The translations under genes were made by a program, and so were the position numbers. Source: Oscillospiraceae bacterium (GTDB taxonomy: Bacteria > Bacillota > Clostridia > Oscillospirales > Oscillospiraceae). Taken from it: 39,074 nt of DNA. The notes under the pieces were generated by a model that did not search any database, was not told where the DNA came from, and saw only the letters and a list, made by a program, of their open reading frames with translations. Of the stretch, positions 30,940 through 39,051 are shown piece by piece; within the stretch, counting starts at the first letter, position 1; every line of letters starts with the position of its first letter. Location of the stretch: NCBI GenBank assembly GCA_021205095.1, contig JAJPYE010000048.1, positions 1 to 39,074 on the forward strand. The letters run 5' to 3'.

Positions 30940-30948
30940 GGGCGGGAA
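30920..30948 (-). terminator. Terminator of the glycosyltransferase gene
   Basis: TTCCCGCCCTTG (30920-30931) pairs perfectly with CAAGGGCGGGAA (30937-30948) around 5 bases. On the minus strand TGTTATGCTTTTTGG follows, so the U-run is offset by 8 bases. Confidence 0.65.
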
Positions 30949-30979
30949 CGCGAATTGAAATCTTTTGTAAACGGTTTGC

Positions 30980-31936
30980 TCAGGGCTCCTCCCAGGTGCG
31001 GTCGCTGATAATATACCGTGGCCGGGCCTTGGTTTCCAGGTAGATCTTTCCGATATACTCCCCGATGACCCCCAGGCAGAGGAGCTGGATGCCCCCCATC
31101 AGGCAGACGATGCAGACCGTGCTGGCCCAGCCGGTCACGGTGTTGCCCATCAGGCCGCTGACCACCGCCCATATGACCCCGATGAAGCTGAGAACCGCGA
31201 TCACCAGGCCCAGGCCCGTGATCAGGCGGATGGGCCGGACGGAGAGGCTGGTGATCCCGTCGAAGGCCAGGGACAGCATTTTCCGCAGGGGATAGTGGCT
31301 CTTTCCCGCGATGCGCTCATGGCGCTCATAGTAGACGCTGGTGCTTTTAAAGCCCACCAGGGGAACCATCCCCCGGAGGAAGATGTTGACCTCCTTAAAA
31401 TTCGCCAGCTCCTGTAACGCCCGGCTGCTGATCAGCCGGTAGTCCGCGTGGTTATAGACTACCTCCGCGCCCATCCAGTTCATCAGCTTATAAAAGCCCT
31501 CGGCGGTGAAGCGCTTGAAAAAGGTGTCCGTGTCCCGGCGGCTCCGCACCCCGTAGACGATCTCGCACCCGTCCAGATAGGCGTCCACCATCTCGTCCAT
31601 GGCGTTTATGTCGTCCTGGCCGTCGCAGTCGATGGATATGGTGATGTCGCACCGGTCCTTGGCCTCCATCAGCCCTGCCAGCACTGCGTTCTGATGGCCC
31701 CGGTTCCGGCTCTGGGAGATGCCGATATAATGGGGATCCTCCGCCGCCAGGCGGCAGATGATCTCCCATGTGCCGTCCTTCGATCCGTCGTTCACAAACA
31801 GGATTCGGCTGTCCTCCGAGATCTTTCCCGCCCCCATGAGACTGTTCAGCTTCTCCAGAAACATCCCGCTGGTAATAGGCAGCACCTGCTCCTCATTGTA
31901 GCAGGGAATTACAATATATAAACAAGGTCTCTCCAT
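30980..31936 (-). CDS. Family 2 glycosyltransferase, polyprenyl-phosphate sugar type
   Basis: A 318-residue GT2 enzyme of the DPM1/GtrB-like group, which transfers a sugar from a nucleotide donor to undecaprenyl phosphate for envelope modification. The N-terminal motif IVIPCYNEEQVLP, the FVNDGSKDGTWEII loop and the metal-binding SIDCDGQDDINAMDEMV (DxD region) are clear. HADYRLISSRAL is the group-specific stretch. Two C-terminal transmembrane helices (LVIAVLSFIGVIWAVVSGL and VCIVCLMGGIQLLCLGVIGE) then IGKIYLETKARPRYII complete it. GGAGCG lies just upstream of the ATG. No flippase or acceptor gene is adjacent, so the sugar and final polymer are unknown. Confidence 0.92.
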   Translation of the reverse strand: MERPCLYIVIPCYNEEQVLPITSGMFLEKLNSLMGAGKISEDSRILFVNDGSKDGTWEIICRLAAEDPHYIGISQSRNRGHQNAVLAGLMEAKDRCDITISIDCDGQDDINAMDEMVDAYLDGCEIVYGVRSRRDTDTFFKRFTAEGFYKLMNWMGAEVVYNHADYRLISSRALQELANFKEVNIFLRGMVPLVGFKSTSVYYERHERIAGKSHYPLRKMLSLAFDGITSLSVRPIRLITGLGLVIAVLSFIGVIWAVVSGLMGNTVTGWASTVCIVCLMGGIQLLCLGVIGEYIGKIYLETKARPRYIISDRTWEEP

Positions 31937-31977
31937 CCCGCGCTCCTTTCGAAAAAACCACGCTGTCCGCCGCCCTA

Positions 31978-32013
31978 CTGAAAATTTTTGCGGGAATACG
32001 CAAAAATTTTCAG
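31978..32013. other. 15-bp perfect AT-rich inverted repeat in the GT2 leader
   Basis: CTGAAAATTTTTGCG (31978-31992) pairs perfectly with CGCAAAAATTTTCAG (31999-32013) around GGAATA. It lies in the 260-base divergent region, downstream of the presumed GT2 start point, so it would be a leader hairpin or a repressor site. A terminator is not needed between divergent genes. Confidence 0.6.
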
Positions 32014-32034
32014 CAGACGGTGCTTCCTTCCCTT

Positions 32035-32064
32035 AGTATACCACCGCGCGCCCCAAAAGCACAA
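32035..32064 (-). promoter_or_regulatory. Promoter of the GT2 gene
   Basis: Minus strand: TTGTGC (32064-32059), 18-base spacer, TATACT (32040-32035) preceded by TG in the extended -10 position. Confidence 0.6.
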
Positions 32065-32198
32065 CAAGGGACTGGGCCAAAATCATCATCCTGGCTCTCC
32101 CTGCGGAAAATTTTTTCATTTTTCGGGAACCTTTTTCTCCTGCCCTCGTCTAATAGACAGACGCAATACGAAATACATATCCGAAAGGAGAGGTTTTG

Positions 32199-34406
32199 AT
32201 GAAACGGTTGCTTTGCCTTGCGCTGGCCCTGGTCATGGCGTTTGCTCTCAGCGCCTCCGCCTGGGCGGAGGTGGAGATCGTGGAGGTGGAAGGGGAGGCC
32301 GCCGAATCCGGGGCGGGGCTGGAATCCACCCTGTCCGACGTGACCCTGGCGGTGAAGAACACCCTTGGTATATCCGACGACTACACGGATTTTTACAGCA
32401 GCTACAGCGACGATATTCTCCCCCAGTGGTATCTGACCTGGTCAGGCGACACGGAGCAGATCTCCGTCACCGCCAGCGCGGAGGGGCTGGTGCTGGACGT
32501 GTACCGCTGGAACACCTCTGACAGCTACGACAGCTTCTATGGCTTTGACGCCGCCTTCCCGTCCATCGGCCAGGAGGAGGCCCTGGCCCTGGCGGAGGAC
32601 TGGCTCGCCCGACTTCTGGACGGGGACGAGACCGCCTGCATCGACAGCGTCCGCACCTCTTTGGGGACGGACGGCTATTACCGCTTTTCCGGCACAATCC
32701 TTATAAACGGGCTGGAAAGCCCCGTCACCTTCTCCCTCAGCATCGACGGGGACGGGCTTTACAGCTACTACCGCAGCGACGAGTATGACCCCTATGTGGG
32801 GGAGACCCCGGCGGCCCAGTCGGACATCACCCAGGCCCAGGCCGCCGCAGAGCTGGCGGAGGCGGTGGCCCTGGAGCTTTACTACGTCACGGACGAGGAC
32901 GGCGTGGCCCGGCTCCAATACGTCCCCTGCGGGCCGGATATGGTGGTGGACGCCCTGACCGGGGAGGCGGTGGATATGGACGCCCTGTACGCCTCCCTCT
33001 CCGCCGTCAATTCCAGCCGCTCCACCATGGCCTATGCCGCCGACACGGTGGCGGAGGAGGAGACGGCGGATGCCGGGGGCCTTACGGAGGTGGAGCTTGC
33101 CTCCATTGCCAACTACGGGGAGGCAATGAGCCAGGCGGAGCTGGACGCGGCCCTCCGGGCTGTGGAGACCCTGGGCCTGGCCGACGGGTACGCCCTGCAA
33201 TCCTGCTCCTACAGCATGGACAGCGACACGGGGGACGTCACCGCCTCCCTGCGGTATACGGCGGAGGTGACGGCGGAGCGGCTTTTCGGCTACTCCCTGG
33301 AGGAGTTTGAGGAGTACCAGTCCTATGGCTACAGCCTGAACGCCTCCAAATATATCACCGTGAACGCCAAGACCGGGCAGATCACCTACGTTTACACCAG
33401 CTATCCCCTCTATGAGGAGGACGAGGACGCCCGGATGGACGAGGCTGAGCAGCAAGCCGCGGCGGAGGCGTTCCTGACCGACATTGCCGGGGAGATGTTC
33501 GCCGAGAGCGGTCTCTGCACCCTGAGCGGCTATGAGGAGAAAAGCGGCTACACCTACGCCCGGCTCCACGACGGGTATTTCTACCCGGAAAATTACCTCT
33601 ACGTCACCGTGAACCCCGCCACCGGCGCCATAGACCGATATGACTACGTCTGGGACGAGGAGACGGAATTTGCCGATTCCCAGGGTATTGTGGATGAGGC
33701 GACCGCCACAGCCGCCTATGTGGACGCCCTGGAGGTGACGCTGGGCTATGTGGCCTGGCCCCTGGCTATCGGGGATTCGGAGGACGAGGCCCTGGCCCGC
33801 TGGGCGGCGTGGGGCTATGACTATGTGCAGACCCTGCGCCTGGCCTGGTATTTTAACGGCGTGGACAGCGTGGACGGCATCGACGCCCTGACCGGCCAGC
33901 CGGTGGGGGAGGACGAAAGCGACGCGGGGGACTATGCCTACGACGACCTGGAGGACGTGGCCCAGGCAGAGATGATCCAGGCCCTGGCCCAGGCGGGCAT
34001 CGGCTTTTCCGGCGGCTCCTTCCAGCCGGAGGCGGCGCTGACCCAGCGGGACGCCCTGGTTCTGCTGATCCAGGCCAACGGCTCCACCCCCAGCCTGACG
34101 GACGACGAGCGCCTCCAGCGCCAGGCGGTGAACGCGGGCTTCATCACCGCCGGGGATTTTGACCCGGACAAGACCGTTACCCGGATGGAGTTTCTCACCA
34201 TGCTCATCGGGGCCTCCCGCTATGGGGACGCCGCGGAGCTGACCGGCGTCTGGGCCAGCGGCTTCACCGACGTGGACGAGACGGAGGAAGGCTTCGCCGC
34301 CGTCGCCAAGGCGCTGGGCCTTGCCGACGGAGACACCCTCCGCCCGGATGACCCCTGCACCCGCGCCGAGGCGGCGGAAATCCTGTATCGGTTCATGAGC
34401 CGGTAA
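32199..34406 (+). CDS. Secreted S-layer-homology protein with YcdB/PepSY-like repeats
   Basis: A 735-residue exported protein. The signal peptide is MKRLLCLALALVMAFALSASAWA. Several PepSY/YcdB-like units follow, recognisable as IGQEEALALAEDWLARLL, VNAKTGQITYVYTSYP and VNPATGAIDRYDYVWDEE; such domains usually bind or inhibit peptidases at the surface. The last 170 residues hold SLH-type motifs that anchor proteins to cell wall polymer: FQPEAALTQRDALVLLIQA, FDPDKTVTRMEFLTMLIGA and LRPDDPCTRAEAAEILYRFM. ATG 32199 is chosen because AAAGGAG at 32184-32190 is 8 bases away. The protein is strongly acidic. It is a single gene with its own terminator. Confidence 0.85.
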   Translation: MKRLLCLALALVMAFALSASAWAEVEIVEVEGEAAESGAGLESTLSDVTLAVKNTLGISDDYTDFYSSYSDDILPQWYLTWSGDTEQISVTASAEGLVLDVYRWNTSDSYDSFYGFDAAFPSIGQEEALALAEDWLARLLDGDETACIDSVRTSLGTDGYYRFSGTILINGLESPVTFSLSIDGDGLYSYYRSDEYDPYVGETPAAQSDITQAQAAAELAEAVALELYYVTDEDGVARLQYVPCGPDMVVDALTGEAVDMDALYASLSAVNSSRSTMAYAADTVAEEETADAGGLTEVELASIANYGEAMSQAELDAALRAVETLGLADGYALQSCSYSMDSDTGDVTASLRYTAEVTAERLFGYSLEEFEEYQSYGYSLNASKYITVNAKTGQITYVYTSYPLYEEDEDARMDEAEQQAAAEAFLTDIAGEMFAESGLCTLSGYEEKSGYTYARLHDGYFYPENYLYVTVNPATGAIDRYDYVWDEETEFADSQGIVDEATATAAYVDALEVTLGYVAWPLAIGDSEDEALARWAAWGYDYVQTLRLAWYFNGVDSVDGIDALTGQPVGEDESDAGDYAYDDLEDVAQAEMIQALAQAGIGFSGGSFQPEAALTQRDALVLLIQANGSTPSLTDDERLQRQAVNAGFITAGDFDPDKTVTRMEFLTMLIGASRYGDAAELTGVWASGFTDVDETEEGFAAVAKALGLADGDTLRPDDPCTRAEAAEILYRFMSR

Positions 34407-34423
34407 GGGGAGAAAATACCCAA

Positions 34424-34461
34424 CCCCGGCAGGCCATACGGTCTGCCGGGGCTGGTTTTTT
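34424..34461 (+). terminator. Terminator of the SLH protein gene
   Basis: CCCCGGCAG (34424-34432) pairs with CTGCCGGGG (34443-34451), with an inner CC/GG extension, followed by CTGGTTTTTT. On minus it ends TTGGGTATTTT, so it may also serve the convergent pncB gene. Confidence 0.9.
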
Positions 34462-34475
34462 GCGGATATGGAATT

Positions 34476-35924
34476 TTACCGCTTCTCCTGCAGGAGATCG
34501 TTTTTGATGTTCCAGAGCTTCTGGGACAGGTCTACATAGTAGTGGTGGGGGTTCTCGAAGCGCTGAACCTCCTCCCAGAGGGAGTCCACCTGCTGGGCGC
34601 AGTAGGTCTTTATCTCCTGAAGGGCGGGGCGGCGGTAGACAAGCTCCCCGTGCTGGAAGATCGGCTCCAGAAGCTGGCGGGCGGTGAAGTCGGTCAGCTC
34701 CTTTTCCTTCCAGGTGGCGTCCGGGTCGAAGATGGTCAGGGGCTTTGTGTCGTCCACCGTCTCGTCGTAGACGCAGAGGTAATCCGCCATGGCCTTGCCC
34801 GTGTCCCGGCCATAGAAGCGATAGAGCTTTTTGAAGTGAGGATTGGTAATTTTATCCAGATTCTCGCTGATTTTGATTTTCGGGGTGATGTTCCCTGCCT
34901 CGTCCTCCACGGCGGCCAGCTTATACACCCCGCCGAACACCGGCTCGCTGCGGGCGGTGATCAGGCGTTCGCCCACGCCGAAGGTGTCAATGCAGGCCCC
35001 CTGGCTGATGAGATCCTGAATGAGGTACTCGTCCAGGGCGTTGGAGCAGGTGATGGTACACTCCGTCCAGCCCGCCTCATCCAGCATTTTCCGGGCCTTC
35101 CGGGTCAGATAGGCCAGGTCGCCGGAGTCCAGGCGGATGCCGCATTTGGTGATGCCCTGGGGCTTCAGGATTTCGTTGAAGGCCCGGATGGCGTTGGGAA
35201 CGCCGCTTTGCAGGGTGTTGTAGGTGTCCACCAGAAGCGTTGCGTTGGTGGGATAGGTTTGGCAGTAGGCCCGGAAGGCGTCCAGCTCCGTGTCGAACAT
35301 CTGCACCCAGGCGTGGGCCATAGTGCCCCCGGCGGGAACGCCGAAAAGCTGGTCGGACAGGGCGCAGGCCGTCCCCGCGCAGCCGCCGATATAGGCGGCT
35401 CTGGCCCCCAGAATGGCGGCGTCGGAGCCCTGGGCGCGGCGGGAGCCAAACTCCAGCACCGTCCGCCCCTGGGCGGCCCGGACAATGCGGTTGGCCTTGG
35501 TGGCGATCAGGCTCTGGTGGTTCAGGGCGCAGAGCATATAGGTCTCCAGAAGCTGGGCCTGGATGGCGGGGGCGCGAACGACCAGAATCGGCTCCCTGGG
35601 GAATACCGGCGTCCCCTCTGGCACGGCCCAGATGTCCCCGGTGAAGTGGAAATTGGCAAGATAGGTCAGATACTCCTCCGAGAATATGCCCCGGCCCCGG
35701 AGATAGGCGATGTCCTCCGGCCCGAAGTGAAGATCCTGGATGTAGTCGATGACCTGCTCCAGACCGGCGGCGATGGCAAAGCCGCCCCCGTCCGGCACGG
35801 TGCGGAAGAACAGATCAAAGTAGGTGATCCTGTCTCCCATCCCGCTGGCCAGGTAGCCGTTTCCCATGGTCAGTTCATAGAAATCGCACAGCATGGTCAG
35901 GTTTAAGCCCTTTTGTTCTCGCAT
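34476..35924 (-). CDS. pncB: Nicotinate phosphoribosyltransferase
   Basis: A 482-residue enzyme that joins nicotinate and PRPP, coupled to ATP hydrolysis, to make nicotinate mononucleotide for NAD salvage. LTMLCDFYELTMGNGYLASG is the family N-terminus. RTVLEFGSRRAQGSDAAILG carries the phosphoribosyl-binding region, and TLLVDTYNTLQSGVPNAIRA and CGIRLDSGDLAYLTRKARKM carry PRPP-site residues. DTFGVGERLITARSEPVFGG is the phosphate-loop region. The start at 35924 is preferred over 35942 because GAGG lies 8 bases before it and no ribosome binding site precedes the longer form. It is a single gene with its own promoter. Likely cytosolic. Confidence 0.94.
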   Translation of the reverse strand: MREQKGLNLTMLCDFYELTMGNGYLASGMGDRITYFDLFFRTVPDGGGFAIAAGLEQVIDYIQDLHFGPEDIAYLRGRGIFSEEYLTYLANFHFTGDIWAVPEGTPVFPREPILVVRAPAIQAQLLETYMLCALNHQSLIATKANRIVRAAQGRTVLEFGSRRAQGSDAAILGARAAYIGGCAGTACALSDQLFGVPAGGTMAHAWVQMFDTELDAFRAYCQTYPTNATLLVDTYNTLQSGVPNAIRAFNEILKPQGITKCGIRLDSGDLAYLTRKARKMLDEAGWTECTITCSNALDEYLIQDLISQGACIDTFGVGERLITARSEPVFGGVYKLAAVEDEAGNITPKIKISENLDKITNPHFKKLYRFYGRDTGKAMADYLCVYDETVDDTKPLTIFDPDATWKEKELTDFTARQLLEPIFQHGELVYRRPALQEIKTYCAQQVDSLWEEVQRFENPHHYYVDLSQKLWNIKNDLLQEKR

Positions 35925-35963
35925 TTGTCTGTCCTCTTTCATTTTTTGTAATATTAATTACCT

Positions 35964-35992
35964 ATTATAACGTTGATTTGCGCGGAAAGCAA
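35964..35992 (-). promoter_or_regulatory. Promoter of pncB with a small inverted repeat in the spacer
   Basis: Minus strand: TTGCTT (35992-35987), 17-base spacer, TATAAT (35969-35964). TTTGC (35977-35981) and GCAAA (35989-35993) form a dyad that covers the -35 box, a possible operator for NAD-dependent control. No promoter for the divergent transketolase genes was recognised in 35993-36078. Confidence 0.7.
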
Positions 35993-36078
35993 ATATATAA
36001 TATAGAGGAATACCATCTTATTTTTCATGGGATAGTATAGATACCACGCAAGAACATGAGAAGGAGTTCAGTTAGATT

Positions 36079-36906
36079 ATGGAGCTTACCACAGAGCGGC
36101 AGCACGAGCTGGAGCGGCTTTGCCGCCAGTTCCGGCGGGACGTGCTGACCGCCATCCACAAGGCCCAGTCCGGCCATCCCGGCGGGAGCCTTTCCGTGTG
36201 CGAGATACTGACGCTGCTGTATCAGCACCGCATGAATATCCCCTCCCCGGAGGATCCCAACCGGGACAGACTGGTGCTGTGCAAGGGCCACGCGGCCCCT
36301 ATGCTGTATCGGAACCTGGAGGAGCTTGGCATCCTGCCCAGGGGCTGCATGGACGGCCTGCGGCAGTTCGGCTCTCCCCTGCAGGGACACCCCGCCATCC
36401 ACACGCCGGGGGTGGATATGCCATCCGGCCCGCTGGGCATCGGTCTCGCCGCCGCCCAGGGCATGGCCATCGGCCTGAGGCTGAATCATTCCCCCGCGAG
36501 AGTATACGCCGTTTTGGGCGACGGGGAGCTGGACGAGGGGGCCGTTTGGGAGGCCGCCGCCTCCGCCCCGAAATTCCGGCTGGATAATCTCTGCGCCGTG
36601 GTGGACTACAACAAGGTGCAGCTTGACGGCACCACGGAGGAGATCATGCCCCTCCGGGATCTGGAGGCCAAGTGGACGGCCTTCGGCTGGCACACCGTCC
36701 GGGTGGACGGCCACGACCTGCGGGCCTTGAACAAGGCCTTCGACGCGGCGGAGGCCACCAAGGGCAAGCCCACCGTTATCATCGCGGACACCATCAAGGG
36801 CAAGGGCGTCTCCTTCATGGAGGGGCAGGCCGGGTGGCACGGCAAGGCCATCGACCCGGACAGCTACGCCCAGGCCATGGCAGAGCTGGAGGAGGTGCGC
36901 TCATGA
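36079..36906 (+). CDS. Transketolase, N-terminal (TPP-binding) subunit
   Basis: A 275-residue half-transketolase. With the next protein it forms the enzyme that moves two-carbon units between sugar phosphates in the pentose phosphate pathway. Split forms are common in Firmicutes. HKAQSGHPGGSLSVCEILTL is the family start. KGHAAPMLYRNLEELG carries an active-site His. YAVLGDGELDEGAVWEAAAS through VVDYNKVQLDG is the TPP motif (GDG ... N). It ends KGVSFMEGQAGWHGKAIDP. The ATG has AAGGAG at 36061-36066 with a rather long 12-base spacer. The stop overlaps the next start as ATGA, giving equal synthesis of both subunits. A related split enzyme, DXP synthase, is excluded by length and motif order. Confidence 0.94.
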   Translation: MELTTERQHELERLCRQFRRDVLTAIHKAQSGHPGGSLSVCEILTLLYQHRMNIPSPEDPNRDRLVLCKGHAAPMLYRNLEELGILPRGCMDGLRQFGSPLQGHPAIHTPGVDMPSGPLGIGLAAAQGMAIGLRLNHSPARVYAVLGDGELDEGAVWEAAASAPKFRLDNLCAVVDYNKVQLDGTTEEIMPLRDLEAKWTAFGWHTVRVDGHDLRALNKAFDAAEATKGKPTVIIADTIKGKGVSFMEGQAGWHGKAIDPDSYAQAMAELEEVRS

Positions 36907-37838
36907 GCAAGGCCATACGGGATATTTACGGCGAGACCCTGGTGGAGCTGGGGGCCGAGAATGAAAACATCGTGGTGCTGGACGCCGACCTGTCCGGCTC
37001 CACCAGATCCAAGATGTTCGGGCAGAAATACCCCGACCGCTTCTTCAACATGGGCATTGCGGAGTCGGACATGGTGTCCTGCGCCGCCGGTCTGGCCTCC
37101 GTGGGGAAGATCCCCTTCGTGAACACCTTTACCGTGTTCCTCACCACCCTGGGCCTGATCGCCACCCGCGCCCAGGTGTGCTATGGAGAGCTGAACGTGA
37201 AGCTGGCGGGGGGCTACTGCGGGATGTCGGACGCCCTGGACGGGGCCACCCATCACGCCACGGAGGACATCGCCGTCATGCGCTCCCTGCCCAATATGCA
37301 GGTCATCGTCCCCGCCGACCCGGCCTCCTGCCGGTGGGCGGTGCGGTACGCGGCGGCCCATCAGGGGCCGGTATACCTGCGGCTGAGCCGGGAGACGTAC
37401 CCCGACCTGTACCCCGCCGGAACCACCTTCCAGCCGGGGGAGGGGAGGATCGTCCGTCCGGGGACGGACTGCACTGTGTTCGCCATCGGCATCATGGTGC
37501 ATAAGGCCCTGGAGGCGGCGGAGCTGCTGGCCCCCCAGGGCATCAGCCTGGAGGTCATCGACCTGGTCAGCGTAAAGCCCATCGACCGGGCGCTGATCCT
37601 GGAAAGCGCCGCCCGCACGGGGGCGGTGGTCTGCGCCGAGGAGCATCAGATTTACGGCGGCGCGGGCAGCGCCGTGGCGGAGGTGCTGGCCTGGGGCGGC
37701 GTGGGCGCCCCCACGGAGTTCGTGGGCATACAGGACACCTTCACCGAGACCGGCAAATATGCGAGCCTCCTGACCGCCTACGGCCTGGACGCTCCGGCGG
37801 TGGCGCAGGCCGTGCAGCGGGCCGTGGCGAGAAAATGA
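36903..37838 (+). CDS. Transketolase, C-terminal (pyrimidine-binding) subunit
   Basis: A 311-residue partner of the preceding subunit. It supplies the glutamate that activates TPP (MGIAESDMVSCAAGLASVGK) and the C-terminal domain. FVNTFTVFLTTLGLIATRAQ and GMSDALDGATHHATEDIAVM, followed by RSLPNMQVIVPADP, are conserved in this half. EVIDLVSVKPIDRALILESA and CAEEHQIYGGAGSAVAEVLA mark the final domain. It starts with an ATGA overlap at 36903 and ends in another ATGA overlap with the kinase gene at 37835, so all three genes are probably translated as a set. Function is secure as a complex; neither half should be active alone. Confidence 0.94.
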   Translation: MSKAIRDIYGETLVELGAENENIVVLDADLSGSTRSKMFGQKYPDRFFNMGIAESDMVSCAAGLASVGKIPFVNTFTVFLTTLGLIATRAQVCYGELNVKLAGGYCGMSDALDGATHHATEDIAVMRSLPNMQVIVPADPASCRWAVRYAAAHQGPVYLRLSRETYPDLYPAGTTFQPGEGRIVRPGTDCTVFAIGIMVHKALEAAELLAPQGISLEVIDLVSVKPIDRALILESAARTGAVVCAEEHQIYGGAGSAVAEVLAWGGVGAPTEFVGIQDTFTETGKYASLLTAYGLDAPAVAQAVQRAVARK

Positions 37839-38962
37839 CCAGCTTCTTTTGTCCGGGCCGGACGGAGCTTGCGGGAAACCACACCGACCACCAGCGGGGC
37901 CGGGTCATGGCCGCAGCCATCGACCTTGGCATGACGGCGGAGGCCGCCCCCAACGGCACGGGCCTGATCCAGGTATACTCCCAGGGCTTCGCCCCGGTGG
38001 AGATCTCCCTGGACAGGCTCTGGCCCGATGAGAAGGAGGCGGGAACCCCCGCCGCCCTGGTGCGGGGCATGGCCGGTATTTTAGGCCAGCGCCCGGCCCT
38101 CCAGGGCTTTGTGGCCCATGTGGAGAGTCAGCTTCCCCCCGGAAGGGGACTGGCCTCCTCCGCCGCCTTCTCCGTGCTGATGGGGTATATCATGACCTTC
38201 TTTTCCCAGGACGGCCCCGCCGCGCCGGAGACGCTGGCGCGGGCGGCCCAGAAGGCGGAAAACCGCTGGTTCGGCAAGTCCTGCGGCCTGATGGATCAGA
38301 TGGCCTGCGCCCTGGGCGGCGCGGTGTATATGGACTTGCAGGAAAATAAATTCATCCCCATCGCCTGCGACATGGAGGCGCTGGGCCTGACGCTGTGTCT
38401 GACGGACACCGGCGGCAGCCATGCGGGAGCTGAGGACGCCTATGGCCGGATCGGGCAGGATATGGCCCAGGTAGCCCAAAGCTTCGGGCAGACCTTCCTG
38501 GCCCAGGTGCGCCCGGCGGATTTTGAGGCCCAATGGCCCTTCCACCAGGAGGAACGCCCCTGGCGGCGGGCGCGGCACTTTTTCGACGAGTGCCAGCGGG
38601 TCTCTGAAATGGCGGACGCCCTGGGCCTCCAGGACGGGGAGCGGTATATGGAGCTGATGAACCAGTCGGGCCGCAGCTCGGAGACCCTGCTGGAAAACAT
38701 CCAGGCCGAGGGCCTGGGTTCGGAGCTTGCCCAGGGGCTGGACGCCTCGGCCAGGCTTCTGAAGGGCCGGGGGGCCTGGCGGGTACATGGGGGCGGCTTC
38801 GCCGGATGCGTCCAGGCGTTAATGCCCACGGAGGAGTTCCCCCGCTATCAGGCGTCCATGGATTTCCTCTTCGGCAAGGGCGCCTGCCAGCCCGTTCACA
38901 TCAGCCCCAGAGGCGTAGGCGTCCGCAAAAGCGACCCCGCCCCCCAGCCGAGCGAACGGTAA
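37835..38962 (+). CDS. Galactokinase-like GHMP sugar kinase with altered sugar-site motif
   Basis: A 375-residue GHMP-family kinase closest to galactokinase. Motif 1 reads CPGRTELAGNHTDHQRGRVM, where standard GalK has PGRVNLIGEHTDYNGG. The conserved Arg, His and Asp remain, but the sugar-binding Glu is Asn and the Tyr is His. Motif 2, PPGRGLASSAAFS, binds ATP. CGLMDQMACALGG holds the catalytic Asp. Motif 3, VHGGGFAGCVQALMP, closes the fold. It is coupled to the transketolase gene by ATGA, with no galT or galE nearby. The changed motif and context raise the chance of a different sugar substrate. ATP:sugar phosphotransfer is well supported; galactose is not certain. Confidence 0.82.
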   Translation: MTSFFCPGRTELAGNHTDHQRGRVMAAAIDLGMTAEAAPNGTGLIQVYSQGFAPVEISLDRLWPDEKEAGTPAALVRGMAGILGQRPALQGFVAHVESQLPPGRGLASSAAFSVLMGYIMTFFSQDGPAAPETLARAAQKAENRWFGKSCGLMDQMACALGGAVYMDLQENKFIPIACDMEALGLTLCLTDTGGSHAGAEDAYGRIGQDMAQVAQSFGQTFLAQVRPADFEAQWPFHQEERPWRRARHFFDECQRVSEMADALGLQDGERYMELMNQSGRSSETLLENIQAEGLGSELAQGLDASARLLKGRGAWRVHGGGFAGCVQALMPTEEFPRYQASMDFLFGKGACQPVHISPRGVGVRKSDPAPQPSER

Positions 38963-38990
38963 GATAGCTGCGCCGGGCGGCTCCTGCGGG

Positions 38991-39051
38991 GGCACCCCTC
39001 AACCGCCCTAACGGGCGGTTCCCCTCCCCGTTCAGGGGAGGCGCGGGTGCC
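38991..39051. repeat. Compact three-way-junction palindrome
   Basis: An outer stem GGCACCC (38991-38997) with GGGTGCC (39045-39051) encloses two hairpins: AACCGCCC/GGGCGGTT (39001-39020, loop TAAC) and CCTCCCC/GGGGAGG (39023-39041, loop GTTCA). No U-run follows. It resembles the short palindromic units scattered between genes in Oscillospiraceae genomes (recall, not verified). It is 28 bases past the kinase stop. Confidence 0.6.
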
